Positions 34,296 through 46,285 of a stretch of 64,000 nt of DNA are shown piece after piece. Both the position numbers and the translations under genes were made by a program. Positions within the stretch are counted from its first letter, which is position 1. Every line of letters starts with the position of its first letter. The notes under the pieces were generated by a model. The model ran no database searches. It was not told the origin of the DNA and was given only the letters and a program-made list of their open reading frames with translations. The stretch is from Lineus longissimus (taxonomy: Eukaryota > Nemertea > Pilidiophora > Heteronemertea > Lineidae), in assembly GCF_910592395.1 (NCBI RefSeq), contig NC_088312.1, positions 17,741,292 to 17,805,291 of the forward strand, written 5' to 3'.

Positions 34296-35535
34296 TTACT
34301 TTAATATTAATGAGTTCGGCTCTCCATTCAGGACAAGAAAAAGTTGCTGTTAGGTAAACCGGGCTTGCCAAGTAGTCACTTCCTATAAAATATTCAAATC
34401 AAATGTTATGAGTAGTTAGCACACAAATGTGAGCATTAACTCTTTGGGGGGGGGGGGGGGGGCAAGCCAGAAGCGGAAATACCCTCCCCCATGGGTGGCA
34501 AGCCAGAATCAGGAATATCACATTTTCCACAGACCTATTTTTGAAGGCTTGTAGTGACTAGAAACAGTGTTGGAGTAATGAAAATGTTTGAACAGGATTT
34601 CCTATAGTTTCAGATGGTACTAGTTTCATGTGTACAGCCACCATTGATTTTGGGTAAAATCCTCCATCCATGGAGGTTAAATTGATTTTTTAATATGACA
34701 ATATGTGACTCTATCAATGAACTTCTAGAGTTTGACCTCTGAGAAATTGATAATAGGTCAAAATTAGGTCACAATTGACCTAAGTTGGGACCACTTGTAC
34801 ATATGCCCAATAGCTGTCTACATATAAAATTTGATGAATCTGTGGCAAATAGTAGAGAAACGTACCACCTTCAGTGAAATTTTAGAGTTTGACCTTTCTG
34901 ACCTTGGGAACAAGGTCAAGTTCAAAATGTTATAAGCACTATGTTAAGCTTGATCATATCAATCAATGATGCACATTTGAAGATCACACAGTGAAGGTTT
35001 CTTGATATATGACCGACACTGAGTTTTATGACCTGACCTAACTACACCTGAAAACAATGTCACATTGACCTGAGTTTTTTTTTATAAGTACCGATATAAA
35101 GGTGTCAACATGCCTAATTTGAAGAATCTAGGATTAATGATGAAACGTGTCACCTTTGCTGAAATTTTAGAGTTTGACCTCTGTGACCTTCAAAAGTAGG
35201 TCAAATCAAACCCTGTACACTATGTCATGTAGTCTCATCAGAAGTATTGACAGTAAAAATGTAATTGTTCTAGCTATCAGCGTTTATGAGATATTGACAA
35301 AATAAGCTTTTTAAAGACGGCTGCATAGAGCCCAGAAAGTAGGTCAAATGGCAATGATTTTATGTGTCAAGTCATGTTGTCATAAGACATCCACACACCA
35401 AGTTTCAACTTTCTAGACTCAACAGTGAGCAAATGTGCCACCATTGTTGACAGAGGACGGACAGCGGACAAAACGTGATGATATACCATACATACATACA
35501 TATACAGATTTTTATTTGGCGCCTTTCCACCGTGA

Positions 35536-35960
35536 TCAAGGTGCCCAACCCTCAAAATGTCTCTTGAACAGCCACGTCTTTAGTGACCGCTTGAATGAAA
35601 TTATGCTGTCTGCCAGCCTGATATGGGCCGGCAGCTTGTTCCAAAGGAAGGGACCACTCACCGAAAAACTTCTGTCCCCGAACGAGGTCTTTGTGTACTT
35701 TGGTTGAAGCTTTAAGCTAGGAGCAGAAGACCTCGTACGGTGAGCAGATACGGCGAGTGGAAGCTGAAGGTGCGGACCCATGAACGACCTTGTAACAATG
35801 CAGCAAGACTTTGAAATAAATACGAGACTTAACCGGCAGCAAATGTAGTTGTCGGAGGACTGGCGTAATATGATCGTACTTGTGCGTTTTGCTAACAAGT
35901 CTCGCAGCCCGGTTTTGAGTACGCTTTTATATTGTCATCGGTTAACTGCGAATCCATGAG
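35536..35960 (-). pseudogene. LINE reverse-transcriptase 3' end fragment
   Basis: Minus strand reads KRTQNRAARLVSKTHKYDHI, then TPVLRQLHLLPVKSRIYFKV; after a frame change it continues as KTSFGDRSFSVSGPFLWNKL and PAHIRLADSIISFKRSLKTW. These are the hallmark C-terminal motifs of ORF2 from CR1/L2-like non-LTR retrotransposons ('LHWLPV..RI.FK', 'RSFSV..P.LWN.LP..IR'). Only the 3' end is present, as expected for a 5'-truncated insertion, and it is frameshifted. Confidence 0.85.
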
Positions 35961-36112
35961 CAATAAATAATGAATTGAATAAATGCTGATGCCAGCAACC
36001 AGGCAACGTCAGTTTCTAATCACCCCTCACATGATGTTGTTTGTTATTTAGGCGCCGAGATTCAGATTGGTCATGTGATAATGCGTTTTACAATAATATT
36101 ATAAAGACTCAC

Positions 36113-36402
36113 TGTTTTCTTATGTCCTGCATGACCACTCACTCGGTCACTCTTGGCATTCTTCCGGGAGTTAACGATGAATTCCATCACGGCAACAATC
36201 ACAGCTAATGCCAGACCAGCTAATAATACTACAAAAATTCCTCCGACATTTTGAACGCCTAATTCGTGGGCTTTAGAGTCTTTTTTATCCTTCCTGTTGC
36301 ACGTGCCTGTGTTTTTCCACCATTTATTATACAGCATCTGTATTTTTCCATTTTCCTGGAGTTCGAGGATTGCCAGTGTTATGGTATCTCTGTATGGTGA
36401 GC
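36113..36402 (-). CDS. kainate-type glutamate receptor, S2 end and M4 exon
   Basis: Acceptor CTTTTTAG ends at 36403 and the first two bases complete a Gly codon split with the previous exon. Reads SPYRDTITLAILELQENGKI, then WWKNTGTC, then HELGVQNVGGIFVVLLAGLA and LAVIVAVMEFIV, which is the fourth membrane helix. Vertebrate kainate receptors have the same 'SPYRD..T.AIL.LQE.GK' and 'ALGVQNIGGIF' blocks. A strong donor (ACA|GTGAGT) at 36113/36112 leads in phase 0 to the tail exon. Without splicing the frame adds about 13 residues (VSLYNIIVKRIIT) and stops at 36071. Confidence 0.9.
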
Positions 36403-38317
36403 CTAAAAAGAAAACGAATGATGACAATGAAATTTACGAGTCAACGGATATATTTTTGCTTATAACGGATATATCCTGTATATGGCACAAAAAATGGGAG
36501 CAATATGGGTAGTGTTAGTATTGTGGGTTTTACAGATGATTTTTGGCTCACCGTAGGGGAATCTATACAATAGTGAGCTTTCGCACCGGCATGGTTAGCC
36601 AAACGAGGACATTTAGGTCATCAGAATTTTGCGCTCTAGCGACGCGTACACACACGGTTTTCGGATTTTTCAGTCTTGCATGTAACCAGTGAGGCGTCGT
36701 TCACACAGCGTTTTCGTTCAGGTTTTCTTCATTCATACAATGAGACATATTTCATATTTTGTATTCAGTTGATGTTATATTTTCCTCTTGAAGTGAATGG
36801 CCTATCCGTGTTAAAAGGCATGTTTCCATTGATAAGACTGGAGATTTTGCAGGTGATCGGTTAAGTGATCGACTGCCGTATGGTAATCATTTCAGGCGCT
36901 CTTGTGACGTGTGCACAAGTTCCTATAAGTCGCAATCTAATTTCCCACGTCTCCCAAGCTTCGTATGCGTTTGTTGAAAACGGTTACAGAAATCATCTAC
37001 GGTATCCCTCAAAGTCGGAATAAGATCAAACTTTTTTGGAAAGAGATTCTTAATACCCCTATATTTTATTTGCTGTGGGTTTTTTATGGTCGTTGAAGCT
37101 GTAAATGCCACATTTTGCCGTTGAAATGTAAGCTTTAACAGACCAAACATGTTCTCCCTGTCTAGCTGCGTTGGCTGCGCCACAGGACAGAATTTATCAT
37201 TCAGATAACGATGTAAGGAAAAGACATATATGAAAATAACTGTATCGCTGCATTTGTTCTTTTCCTGGATCGTCCCATTAACTCTAGTGCGAAAATAATT
37301 ATGGGCCCCAACTTGTTAATGGTCCTACCCTTGTTCACAGTTTTTTCAAGGATGTACGGCCTGTGAAACCAATGTCTTGTACTAATGTGAAATTGAATAT
37401 ATAATTTGGCGTTTCTTCACAAATGGGTCACGTTAAAACGTGACTTTCATTCTGTCACAACGGAACAGCAACTATTTGTCAAAGAATACGAAATTTCTTC
37501 TCTTATCAAAATGGCCTTATTGGTATTTGCGTTTCAAATCAAGTTGACACGTCAGGCTAAAGGTAATTCAGCACATGCATTCTGCTCTATATCCGCGATA
37601 ACAAGTGTACCCGTAACGGAGGGTAACGAGTGCTATGAACCACCGGGATGACAATCACCATGTTTCATTCATGCTCCCTTCGATCACATTTTTCAGAGCA
37701 GATTAAATCTGTAACAAACAAAAATAGAAATTTATTATGCCAGTAAACTAAATTAACGTAACTTTAGAGAGACTAATCGACCTGGTAGGTACGAAAGCAT
37801 GATCGTCAACAATGGTACCATCCGTCTAGGCCTGACCGGCTTCATTTGCGAAACGGGTCAAAACAAACCGTCTTACCGGTTACGGATACACATAGCTAAA
37901 TGTAGTCGGCTTGACTAACCGTGGGGTGCGAGAGCTCACTAATTTCTAAGTCCGTCGTAGATGTCAAATTGAAATACAGGGTGTCTCATAAAAAAAGGTA
38001 ATCCCAGCAAAATAGGTTAATATTTTTAAACCATACTTTCAACAACTTCTATCATTGTAGCCCAGTAAAGTAGAAGCTATGAGCTTTGTGTTGATGCCAT
38101 TGTGATGTTCAACCTGTTATGCGTGACTGAGCACCATGGTGTTGAAAAAGACATGCAGAAATCACCTTGTTCCAAGTAGGGGAATTCAAGCTTGACTTTT
38201 AGCCACATTACATGGCTGAGAATGAAAGCATGTATAATGATCAAAAACACATCACTTTCTTTCAGATACATTTTATCCACATGAATTCCACATTTTTACA
38301 ATTTAATTTCATCGACC

Positions 38318-38535
38318 TCACAAATTATTTAAGTTCTTACTTCTGCTAGACCTTGAACTGTAGTCGCATAAACCTTGGTCTTCAGTTACTCCCAATGAAA
38401 AAAAATCACAGGGAGTCGAATCTCCACTTGGCGGTTCAGTGCGATTACTCGTCGTCCGAACAAAACAATGGCCGTCAAGGTTTCCTGAACTGCGCGAAGG
38501 TGATGTGCTGGAGCACCATCCTGTGCCGACCATAA
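38318..38535 (-). pseudogene. mariner transposase remnant
   Basis: One minus frame reads QDGAPAHHLRAVQET, the block around the second catalytic Asp of mariner transposases. Another frame reads DSTPCDFFSLGVTEDQ, corresponding to the 'SPDL(T/N)PCDFFLWG' block with the third Asp. The blocks are in different frames, so at least one indel separates them. No longer functional. Confidence 0.8.
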
Positions 38536-38772
38536 GCGCCTGAAAATACCCCTACCAGTTATGACATAACACTCCTAAATTAATGAACCATTGACAAAGA
38601 ACCATGTGTGACAACAACTGCATGGAATTTCCCAACTTGGAACAATTTCATTTCTGCCTGTCATTTTAAAGACCATGGTACTCAGTCATTCCTGACTGCA
38701 TGGACGTCCCAATACATGTAGTATCAACACAAAACCCGTAGCTTATACTTTCCTGAGCTGCAACGTCAAAAG

Positions 38773-40000
38773 CAGTAAGGTAAAATGGGGTAACTGTTGC
38801 CCCGGTATAATTGTACCCCTGATTATGTTTTTGATTTATCTTCCGATAACCTTGGAATTATTCAGCCAACCCAAGCATGGCTATGAAAGAGGTGGCTCTA
38901 GAGTATCACTAGAGTATCTCGAGTATAGATAGTTTTGGATTATGCGACATGTTATATAAGAGTTTTGGCTATAAGAAGTGAACCAATCAGACACATGCAC
39001 AAAAAAAGTTGGGATCGAAATTTTTGCAGGCATGAATTTTCCACACGTACAGAGCATTGATATACTTGAAACTTGGTTCAGTTGATCATTGAGTGTAGAG
39101 AACGTTGTGTGCAGCATTTGATGTCACTATTAAAAGTAAATTCTTCAAAGACACTTTTCTGACCAAGGTGCCAAGATACCCTTGGGGTATTTGTAGCCCC
39201 TAATAAATAGCTCAATATATCCAGTCATAAATCATGAAGATGCTAGGTTTCTTTATTCTTATACCTAAATTATATTATTTGATCACAAATCTATCTGATT
39301 TAGATACAGTAGATACAATAGTAACCCTTTATGTACCGACAATGATACATTTGAGGTTTCATACTAGTTTATCTGGCATTATTTCGGAATAAATAAAATT
39401 CAAAGTTAATGGTGTCTCTAGTTAAAGCCACACCATTGACTAGACAGCAGCTTTTCTCACGGTACATGTAAATTGCATTACCAATAAGTGATGCCAGCTA
39501 TAATTTGGGTTGATACATGACCCATCCCTGAAAGTTTTTAACGGCACGCGACAAGACCGTCAGTCAATTCAGAATATTGCAAGCTGTTGTCTGACGCAAG
39601 GTGTGATGTACAACTGAGGTGATAAATAGAACTTTGTGTTTTTACACCAGTTTAAAATCAGTCTGATTCAGTTTTCAATAAATACCGTTTGATACCAGTG
39701 AAATCACGTCGTCAACCTAGATTGGAAAAATACATGTTTTATAACCAGTAAAGACCATAAACCTGTGAAAAAAAGTGTTCTTATGCACAAAAAACAAGTA
39801 ATTTGAAATTTCAGTCATGCAGTCTTGGATTGTCTCTCAAAAGCATTGTTTTAGATAAAATGCTCTGAATTACAGGCAATATTATTGGAAGAGGTGCCAC
39901 TACAATATCTAGGCCAGTTTTTTTGTGAATCTGCAGGGAAATCTCGTGCGTAACCTAAGTTGTAGGCGAAAAAGGGGCTACAATTACCCAGTTTTACCTG
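38773..40000. mobile_element. nested element with ~25-bp imperfect inverted ends
   Basis: 'AGGTAAAATGGGGTAACTGT' followed by TGCCCC at 38778-38803 mirrors 'AGGTAAAACTGGGTAATTGT' followed by AGCCCC (complement of 39974-39999). A third, internal match 'TTGGGGTATTTGTAGCCCC' is at about 39183-39201. No transposase seen. Likely a non-autonomous DNA element inside the mariner relic. Confidence 0.5.
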
Positions 40001-40479
40001 ATAATGAAAGGTTTAAAATCATCAACCCATTTCGCCCGGTTGACCTTTTTAATGAGACACCCTGTATAGTGGCGATTTGATTATTGCGCTATTCAGTCTT
40101 CAGTTAGGAGGCCTACTTGAAATTCAACCGACGATATCCTTGATTCGGAGAGTGACACAATGATAGCAACAGGCCTATTTTCCAACGGCTACGTGATTCG
40201 CTTCCTTCGCATTCTTGATCATTTCATCAAGTTGAGTAAGAGGGGATTTGAATGGAATAAGATTGCGGTGTAATCACTGTTTAATCAGTGTCTTCTATAC
40301 TGCATTGAGTTGGTATGAATCTCTTCATGTCATTTCGTGATGCCTACTCATTAGAAATAATGATATTAAAGCGTCTAGTTTAGTTGGTCGAAGAACACAT
40401 TTATTTGACAGCAAATCACACTTCATTTACATCGTCTCTTCTTCAGTGTCATCAGGCTTATCTTTAAAGGAAACTAAAT

Positions 40480-43392
40480 CCTCGACATCAGTGCATACAT
40501 CACCATCAGCAACTACTAAGTCTTGAAGATCAACCGGCGGATGATTACCTTCCTCAGGAAAAGAAGACCACTGGATCTGAATGCAATCCGCACAGCTTCA
40601 GCACCTATCATTTCTCATGCTAGACTGATTATCCGTACCACCTCCCCCAGAGAAATGTTCGGGCAGTCCTCATTGGCCTATGTGTGACCAGTTTTCCACG
40701 CTTTCCATACTGTGCGAAGTCTGCATTTGAAGGCCTTCATTATGCTGATATCGAGCTGCTGCATAAGGCTGCTACACTTTCCAGGTATAAAATCAATGTG
40801 ACTCCCAGCATCTTCAACTAAATTCTTGAATTCTCTATTTCTATGTGGTGGATATTGGTCTAGAATTAACATGAATGGTTCCTCTGCCACGAATGGTATC
40901 AAGATTTCATCCAGCCAATTGATGAGCGTCAGCCTTCCTACGCAGCCTATCTCCGTTCCTGTCACCTAGAAAGAAAGAAGGGTGAACTGCAATGTAACAC
41001 TTGTTATTTAGTTTGGGTGATTACAGCCACATTGACTTTGATAATGGCAATATTTAGGTGGAAAGACTTGTCAAATTAGATCAATAAGAAACATAATTAG
41101 TAGAGAAGAGTGACGATATTCGTGTGCTGAAAGGGAAAGACAAACTTTTTTTCGACAGAATCCTGGAGTCAAAAGATCTGCTGGTTATTTTAGATGCTAA
41201 TGAATGTTAACTTACCCTGCCAGTTCTGTAACTCCTGAATGACCCGGCCACCAGCGGATCATATACGGATGATGATTTCAGCAGGTCCTTTCCATCTATC
41301 TACGATTATCATCAGGCTAACTGTGCATCCAAGCTTCTTGTTTCTGTGACTTGAGCGAATGTCAATTTTTCCTCTCTCCCGCCTCGTTGTAGGTGTACAC
41401 CGGTTTCATATCGTATAAAACAAAGGTTAGATTCATTATCAGTAAATGATCAGTTAATTCAAAATGCAAATGATCAGTAAATCCAAATTATGTTCTTGTA
41501 GAGTGTTGTGAACTTTCTCACTGCATTCCTGAAAAAGGTCGTCTGCATTGGCTGGTAGAGTTTTCGAATCGCAAGTGTTGCGTCTGTAGCTCATGTGTTT
41601 TCTAAAATGAAACAAACATTGTTTGTTACAATTCTTGTGAATCATTGTACGGTTATCATTATGCGATAATGAAGCGACAAAATAATCAAGATTATTTCTG
41701 CAGAAAGCGATTGAACCACCGGTCAGAAATTGAGGTGGGGCCATGTCCTTTGAAATTCATCCCTGTCTAATTGTGGAATTCCCCCCCCCCCGCCATTGTT
41801 GATATTGGTGCGTAGTCGATAACGTCATGTTCCCACGCGTAACTGAGAAGCCAAGTAACCTTCGCTCCTCAACCAAGTTTTCAAATGACCTTCAATAACT
41901 GGCCATTTTGCTGAAAAATAAAACAAAGGTGTCAGCGAATGATCAAATGGAATGATCCAGGGACCATGTGCTCACCTCGGGGAATGCAATGGATGTCATT
42001 TGCAGTGGATATGGAGAGAACAGTATCTGGCTAGTTTCACCAGTTTCGATTCCATTGAATAATATTATTCTTCTCGGCTCAATGGCACCAAAGAAAATTA
42101 CCGGTACCATCTAAGTACAGCATTTTGGTTATAAAGTTGACTGAATTTCAGGGTTATTAAAGAGTGTACATGTCACATGGAAATTGGTTGACATCTGTTC
42201 AATAGTTAAGGAGTAAAAGGACTTTGTTGGATTTTCAAGATGGCAACCTGGTGGCCATATTTGTTATGGGAAATTAGGGATATTGATAAGAGTACATAGA
42301 TAAATAATCACATGAAGTTTGTTTGCAATCCGATCATTAGTTTCGGGGTAATAGGACTTTGTTTAATTTTCAAGATTGTCACCTGGCGGCCATATTGGTA
42401 GATGGATTTGAGTGAAAATCAGGGATATTGTAGAGAGTACATATATACACAATTACATGAAAATTGGTTGCAATCCGACTCTGTTTAAATTTGAAGATGG
42501 CCGCCTGGCGGCCATATTTGAAATCCGAGCAGGACAATTTTTTTGGGTCGGATAGAGGGTTCCTAGATATATGACCTCACAAGTTTAGAACCTTCCATCT
42601 CAAAAAGAAACGAAACATGCCACCTGTCAGTGATTTAATGAACTTTGACGTCTGTGACCTTGAAAAGTAGGTCAAATCAAAAACCCGGGTGATATGTCAT
42701 TTAATTTCCAAGACGGCCGCCTGGAGGCCAGAAAGTAGGTTATATCGCGAAAAATAAAAACGTCTTGCCATATTGCCCAAAGCTACCAAGTTTCAGCCAT
42801 CTAGCCCTAGCGGTGACGAAACGTGCTCCGCAAACGGACGACGACGGGCAACGACGACGGACGCCACGGTATCGTATAAGCTCCCCTGAGGTTAGCCAAA
42901 AATGAAGACTCGTTAGTTTCAAATGTATAAAGGACTGACGTTTAAGGCTCACACACGTTGTTAAATTCGTTTAAACAGTGAAGTCGGATTACCTCCAGGA
43001 TTTCGTTGACGTAGTCTATGTCCGGCCAGATGTGGGCGCTTTTTCATCAGTTCTCTTATTTCGTCTTCGTTAGCCAATCAATCGCTGAAGGTTCTTGGAT
43101 GGATGCGGTTGTGCCTCGCAAATTCGGCGGGGGTTTCGGCGTGGGCTTCACCTAAGATGAGCGCCTGTATGTAATCATCCATGTAATTAATTTTCTGCTT
43201 TAAAGAATAAGCTTTTCGGTGTCGTCTTGGCGGATTTTCCATGGGGGCAGCATTCTTATCATCAACGTTTCCATGATCGTCATCACCATCATCATCATTC
43301 TGATGTGCGTCATCATCGTCATGTACCATTGCCAAACATTGGCACAAAAACACAGCTGCAAACAGCCAGAACAGAACTTTCTCCAATTTCAT
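40480..43392 (-). pseudogene. pogo/Tigger-like transposase, decayed copy 2
   Basis: Same exon order as copy 1. Exon 1 (42993-43392) starts MKLEKVLFWLFAAVFLCQCL, then an Asp/His-rich acidic stretch, then the helix-turn-helix KAYSLKQKINYMDDYIQALI through FARHNRIHPRTFSD. There a TGA (43078-43080) replaces the expected Trp, and the frame then continues (LANEDEIRELMKKRPHLAGH) to donor GGAG|GTAATC in phase 1. The exon 3 equivalent (about 41220-41610) has KHMSYRRNTCDSKTLPANAD, then MNLTFVLYDMK in another frame (first catalytic Asp missing), then KKLGCTVSLMIIV. The exon 4 equivalent (about 40480-40965) has VTGTEIGC, LILDQYPPHRN and CSSLMQQLDISIMKAF with stops afterwards. I found no terminal inverted repeats. 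Confidence 0.85.
42230..42905 (+). repeat. ~130-bp tandem units ending in a GGTTAGCCAAAAA repeat end
   Basis: 'caagatggcaacctggtggccatat' style units recur at about 42237, 42371 and 42495. They run into 'gtgaccttgaaaagtaggtc', a GACGACGG-rich run (42835-42868) and the terminal CTCCCCTGAGGTTAGCCAAAAA, the same 3' end layout as at 63.2 kb. Confidence 0.7.
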
Positions 43393-43558
43393 CTTGAAAT
43401 CAAATCAATTGTTTAAAATCAAAAAGGAATCTTTAGGTTCGTGAATAGGTTCACGTATTAAGTGCAAGCTAGAGTCCTGACTTTTCGGGTAAAATTGACA
43501 TATATTCGACGGACTTAGAAAATCGGCTCGGCGGCCGAAGCAATGTATGTGAGCCATT

Positions 43559-44110
43559 GCTGTATGTCACAACATGGGTTAAAAACAATAGAAGTGGATA
43601 TATGAACCATTTCAAAGTTGCATGCGTATTGCGCGATGGATGGGTCTTGAACAGAGGTGATTTTCAGTCAAAACTGTCAAAAGTCAGATGTGGGCACATT
43701 GATTTCCAGTCACCCCACTTGCGTACTGATACTCCCAGTGGCCATTAAAATGGATTTTGGATGGATGCCATTGGTTGACGAAGGGTATGAAATCAAGTAT
43801 TAAGTGATACCTTATGACGGAAATTGATCCACTTAATCATTAATGCACAAATGATATCTTTCAAGCCGCATTTTATCACAAATGTGAAAACTAGAGGCAA
43901 TTACAGGCACCGTGATATATCACACCATGGGTTAAAAACAATAGAAGTGGATATATGAACCATTTCAAAGTTGTATGCGTATTGGGCGATAGAGTTGATT
44001 TTCAGTCAAAACTGTCAAAAGTCAGATGTGGGCAAATTGACTTACTGATACTCCAAGCAGCCATTAAAATGGATTTTGGATGGTTGCCATTGGGTGACGA
44101 AGGGTATGGA
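43559..44110. repeat. direct duplication, ~358-bp spacing
   Basis: 'catgggttaaaaacaataga..ggatatatgaaccatttcaaagttg' occurs at 43573 and again at 43927, followed in both by 'ttcagtcaaaactgtcaaaa' and 'cattaaaatggattttggat'. The second copy has small deletions. Confidence 0.85.
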
Positions 44111-44327
44111 ATCAAGTAAGAAGTGATACCTTATAAAGAAAACTAGTTTTTTTTGGGGGGGGGGAGGGTACAATCCGGACAAGATCACCACTGGCTAGTG
44201 AGACTTTCCACAACCCTCCGCTGCGCGGCGGACTTGGTCCAGGTTACCTTGTCTACCATGATCACAATTTTTGGGCTCAAAATTCGTAGAATTCCTTCGG
44301 ATTTTGATCCATTTATCCACGTAAATT

Positions 44328-44690
44328 ATGGAAACTTATGATTCTATTGACGAACCTGTGATGTTATCACCAACTGGAAAGCATAAAAGACGTCAGCCAC
44401 TTAATTCGGCCCATTCTAGAGCCAAAGCAACTCGTTACAGGGTTGAAGGTTTGGTTCCTTGTGTTCCTTCAATTACTGTTAAGTTCCAATGCAATCAGAG
44501 CCAGGAAAGTGGAATTACACTCAGAAACATGCAGGTGCGTCCTCTTTCCGTTCTCAAGGAAATCCAGATTTGACTGATTTCTACTGGTCCTATGCTAAAT
44601 CTATGATGCGGGAAGGAAAGGCTACCCAAAAAGAAACCCAGTACGACCCTAATTCTGCAATAGGTGTTATATTATCATGCTAATGAGTAT
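44328..44690 (+). pseudogene. frameshifted coding-like remnant, unknown transposon-linked protein
   Basis: The ATG at 44328 opens METYDSIDEPVMLSPTGKHK then RRQPLNSAHSRAKATRYRVE and GLVPCVP. After a frame change it continues PGKWNYTQKHAGASS..GNPDLTDFYWSYAKSMMREG to a stop near 44683. The 'R.PL..AH.RAKATRY..EG.VPCV' pattern looks like a repetitive protein family I have seen in marine invertebrate genomes, but I cannot name it. Composition is protein-like in the two frames. Could be a transposon ORF relic. Confidence 0.35.
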
Positions 44691-44784
44691 GACCTGCTCA
44701 CTACTCCATCCTGAGTCGCCACCTATGTTTATTGATCATCATCATCATCAGTTTAGGCTTCATGTACAAATATTATAAAAGTTA

Positions 44785-45215
44785 TTTCGTTCTTAGGACG
44801 CTTTATGTTTGGGCCAATTTTGTTTGAACTTTGACAGCTTTGACATGTTGTCTGTGACAACATGAATATATGAGCAATTTTTGCAGTGGAATGTCTAATC
44901 TTACAAAAAAAGAGGATTCGTAAGCACTCTCTTTGCACAAAATAGTGTTTCAATTTTGGCCGAAGTCTTGCCTACATTTTGTTGAAACCACTGTTAGATT
45001 GATGACTTTGAGCCTGAACAAGAATATATATGCTATTTTGCCGAGAGGGCATTTATCTTTGTAGAAAACAATTTTGGTTATTTAAAGCCAACTTTCACAA
45101 AGAAACCTAAAAAACTAGTGAAATGTCACAAACGTCATTCTGAGAACGTTTTGCGTTTGGGCTAATTATTTTCAAACTTTGACTGACTGACCGATGATTG
45201 GGTTTGTGTGAACAT
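44785..45215. repeat. dispersed repeat R2, left half (interrupted copy)
   Basis: 'cgttcttaggacgctttatg...gggtttgtgtgaacatgaatat' aligns with 25550-25912. The match stops at about 45220, where LINE sequence begins, and resumes at about 48985. Confidence 0.8.
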
Positions 45216-45221
45216 GAATAT

Positions 45222-45392
45222 GACCAAAAGGAAGCAACCTTCAAATCATTCAAACTAACAGTACCGGTTTCACAATTCAAAGATATGTTCAAGGATGACT
45301 TGTGGCCAGAAGGCGTATGTGTACGGAAATATATCTCTCCAAGTAGCAACATGGAGGTAAAGCCGAAAGAAAACGCTCAGAATGACGAATAA
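45222..45392 (+). pseudogene. LINE ORF1 C-terminal fragment
   Basis: Reads KSFKLTVPVSQFKDMFKDDL then WPEGVCVRKYI and ends at a TAA that overlaps the ORF2 ATG by 11 bases. 'F..MF...LWP.G..VR' is a usual ending of ORF1 proteins in marine invertebrate LINEs. The upstream part is missing, which marks the 5' truncation. Confidence 0.6.
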
Positions 45393-46285
45393 GTTTATCG
45401 TGGTTTCTTACATTGCATTAACTGTGATTATGGCTGTGACATTACGACTTGCATCATTTAATAGTAACGGGCTAGGACCGGGGCGTACCGATTATATCAC
45501 AGAAATAATGTCATCATGTGATTTCTGTCTGATACAGGAACATTGGTTATTTAACGCGCAAATGTCAAAATTGACACAAAAACTTGGCAACGACTTCAGT
45601 GTACTTGGTCAATCGGGTATGGATGATGGTGAGTTGCCACGAGGCAGGCCATACGGTGGTACCGCGATAGTTTGGAATTCTAACATGGAAGCCAAAATAA
45701 CTCTAATTGTATGGAATTCAAAGAGGCTGTGCGCCGCACGACTAAGTTATGACGGTTTAGAATCTGATTTGTTACTGATAAATGTGTATATGCCAACCGA
45801 CAGCGGTGGGCCTGAGAATATTAGAGAGTACAATGGTGTGTTACAAGAAATCTCGGCTTTGATCGAAACCAATAACTTGAGGTATGTTATGGTCGGCGGG
45901 GACTTTAACACTGACGTTACAAGGATTAATTCTCCAAATACCATTCACTTGAATCAATTCCTACAAGCAGAAAATCTAAGACTGGACAAAATGAGCAATT
46001 TGAGTACAGTGGATTATACATTCGAAAGCAAAATCAATGGTGACCGTTCATTGATTGATCATTTCTTAATGTCAGAAAGCCTACTTGATTTGTTAAGCGC
46101 GTACGATGTGGAACATAAAGGTTATAACCTATCAGACCATTCGTGTTTACGTATCTCTGTCAATTTACCAGCTCCGAAAGTACATTTAGGGGGAGAGAGG
46201 GAGAACAATACGATCAAGTTAAAATGGGATAAAGCATCACCTGATAACCTTGATAATTACCGGGAAAAACTGAATGAATGCTATA
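45382..46285 (+). CDS. LINE ORF2, APE-type endonuclease
   Basis: From ATG 45382; the catalytic domain really begins at LRLASFNSNGLGPGR. All endonuclease motifs are present in order: N (FNSNGL), E (LIQEHWLF), YGG (PYGGTAIV), VYMPTD, the catalytic GGDFNTD, TVDYTF, and the C-terminal LSDHSCL with the SDH triad. This enzyme nicks target DNA to prime reverse transcription. The frame is broken after about 'YREKLNECY' by the inserted module, and a stop follows at 46317. Confidence 0.9.

Larger units (their letters stand above)
33765..36112 (-). other. receptor intron containing tandem repeats and a LINE 3' end
   Basis: 2.35-kb intron with GT (GTGAGT at 36112) and AG (TTTTTCAG) ends on the minus strand. 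It holds a 77-bp duplication (33941-34083), a palindrome array (34149-34295), a G16 run near 34447, 'gagtttgacctctgtgacct' repeats (34580-35500), and a LINE fragment. Confidence 0.7.
37977..40064 (-). mobile_element. decayed mariner-family element with nested insertion
   Basis: Inverted ends CAGGGTGTCTCATAAAAAAA (37977) and CAGGGTGTCTCATTAAAAAG (complement, ending 40064), flanked by TA at 37975-37976 and 40065-40066. The 'CAGGGTGTC' start is characteristic of mariner-type termini. A transposase relic lies at 38318-38535 on the minus strand. A second, nested element occupies about 38773-40000, leaving only ~64 bp of mariner on its right side. Confidence 0.85.
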
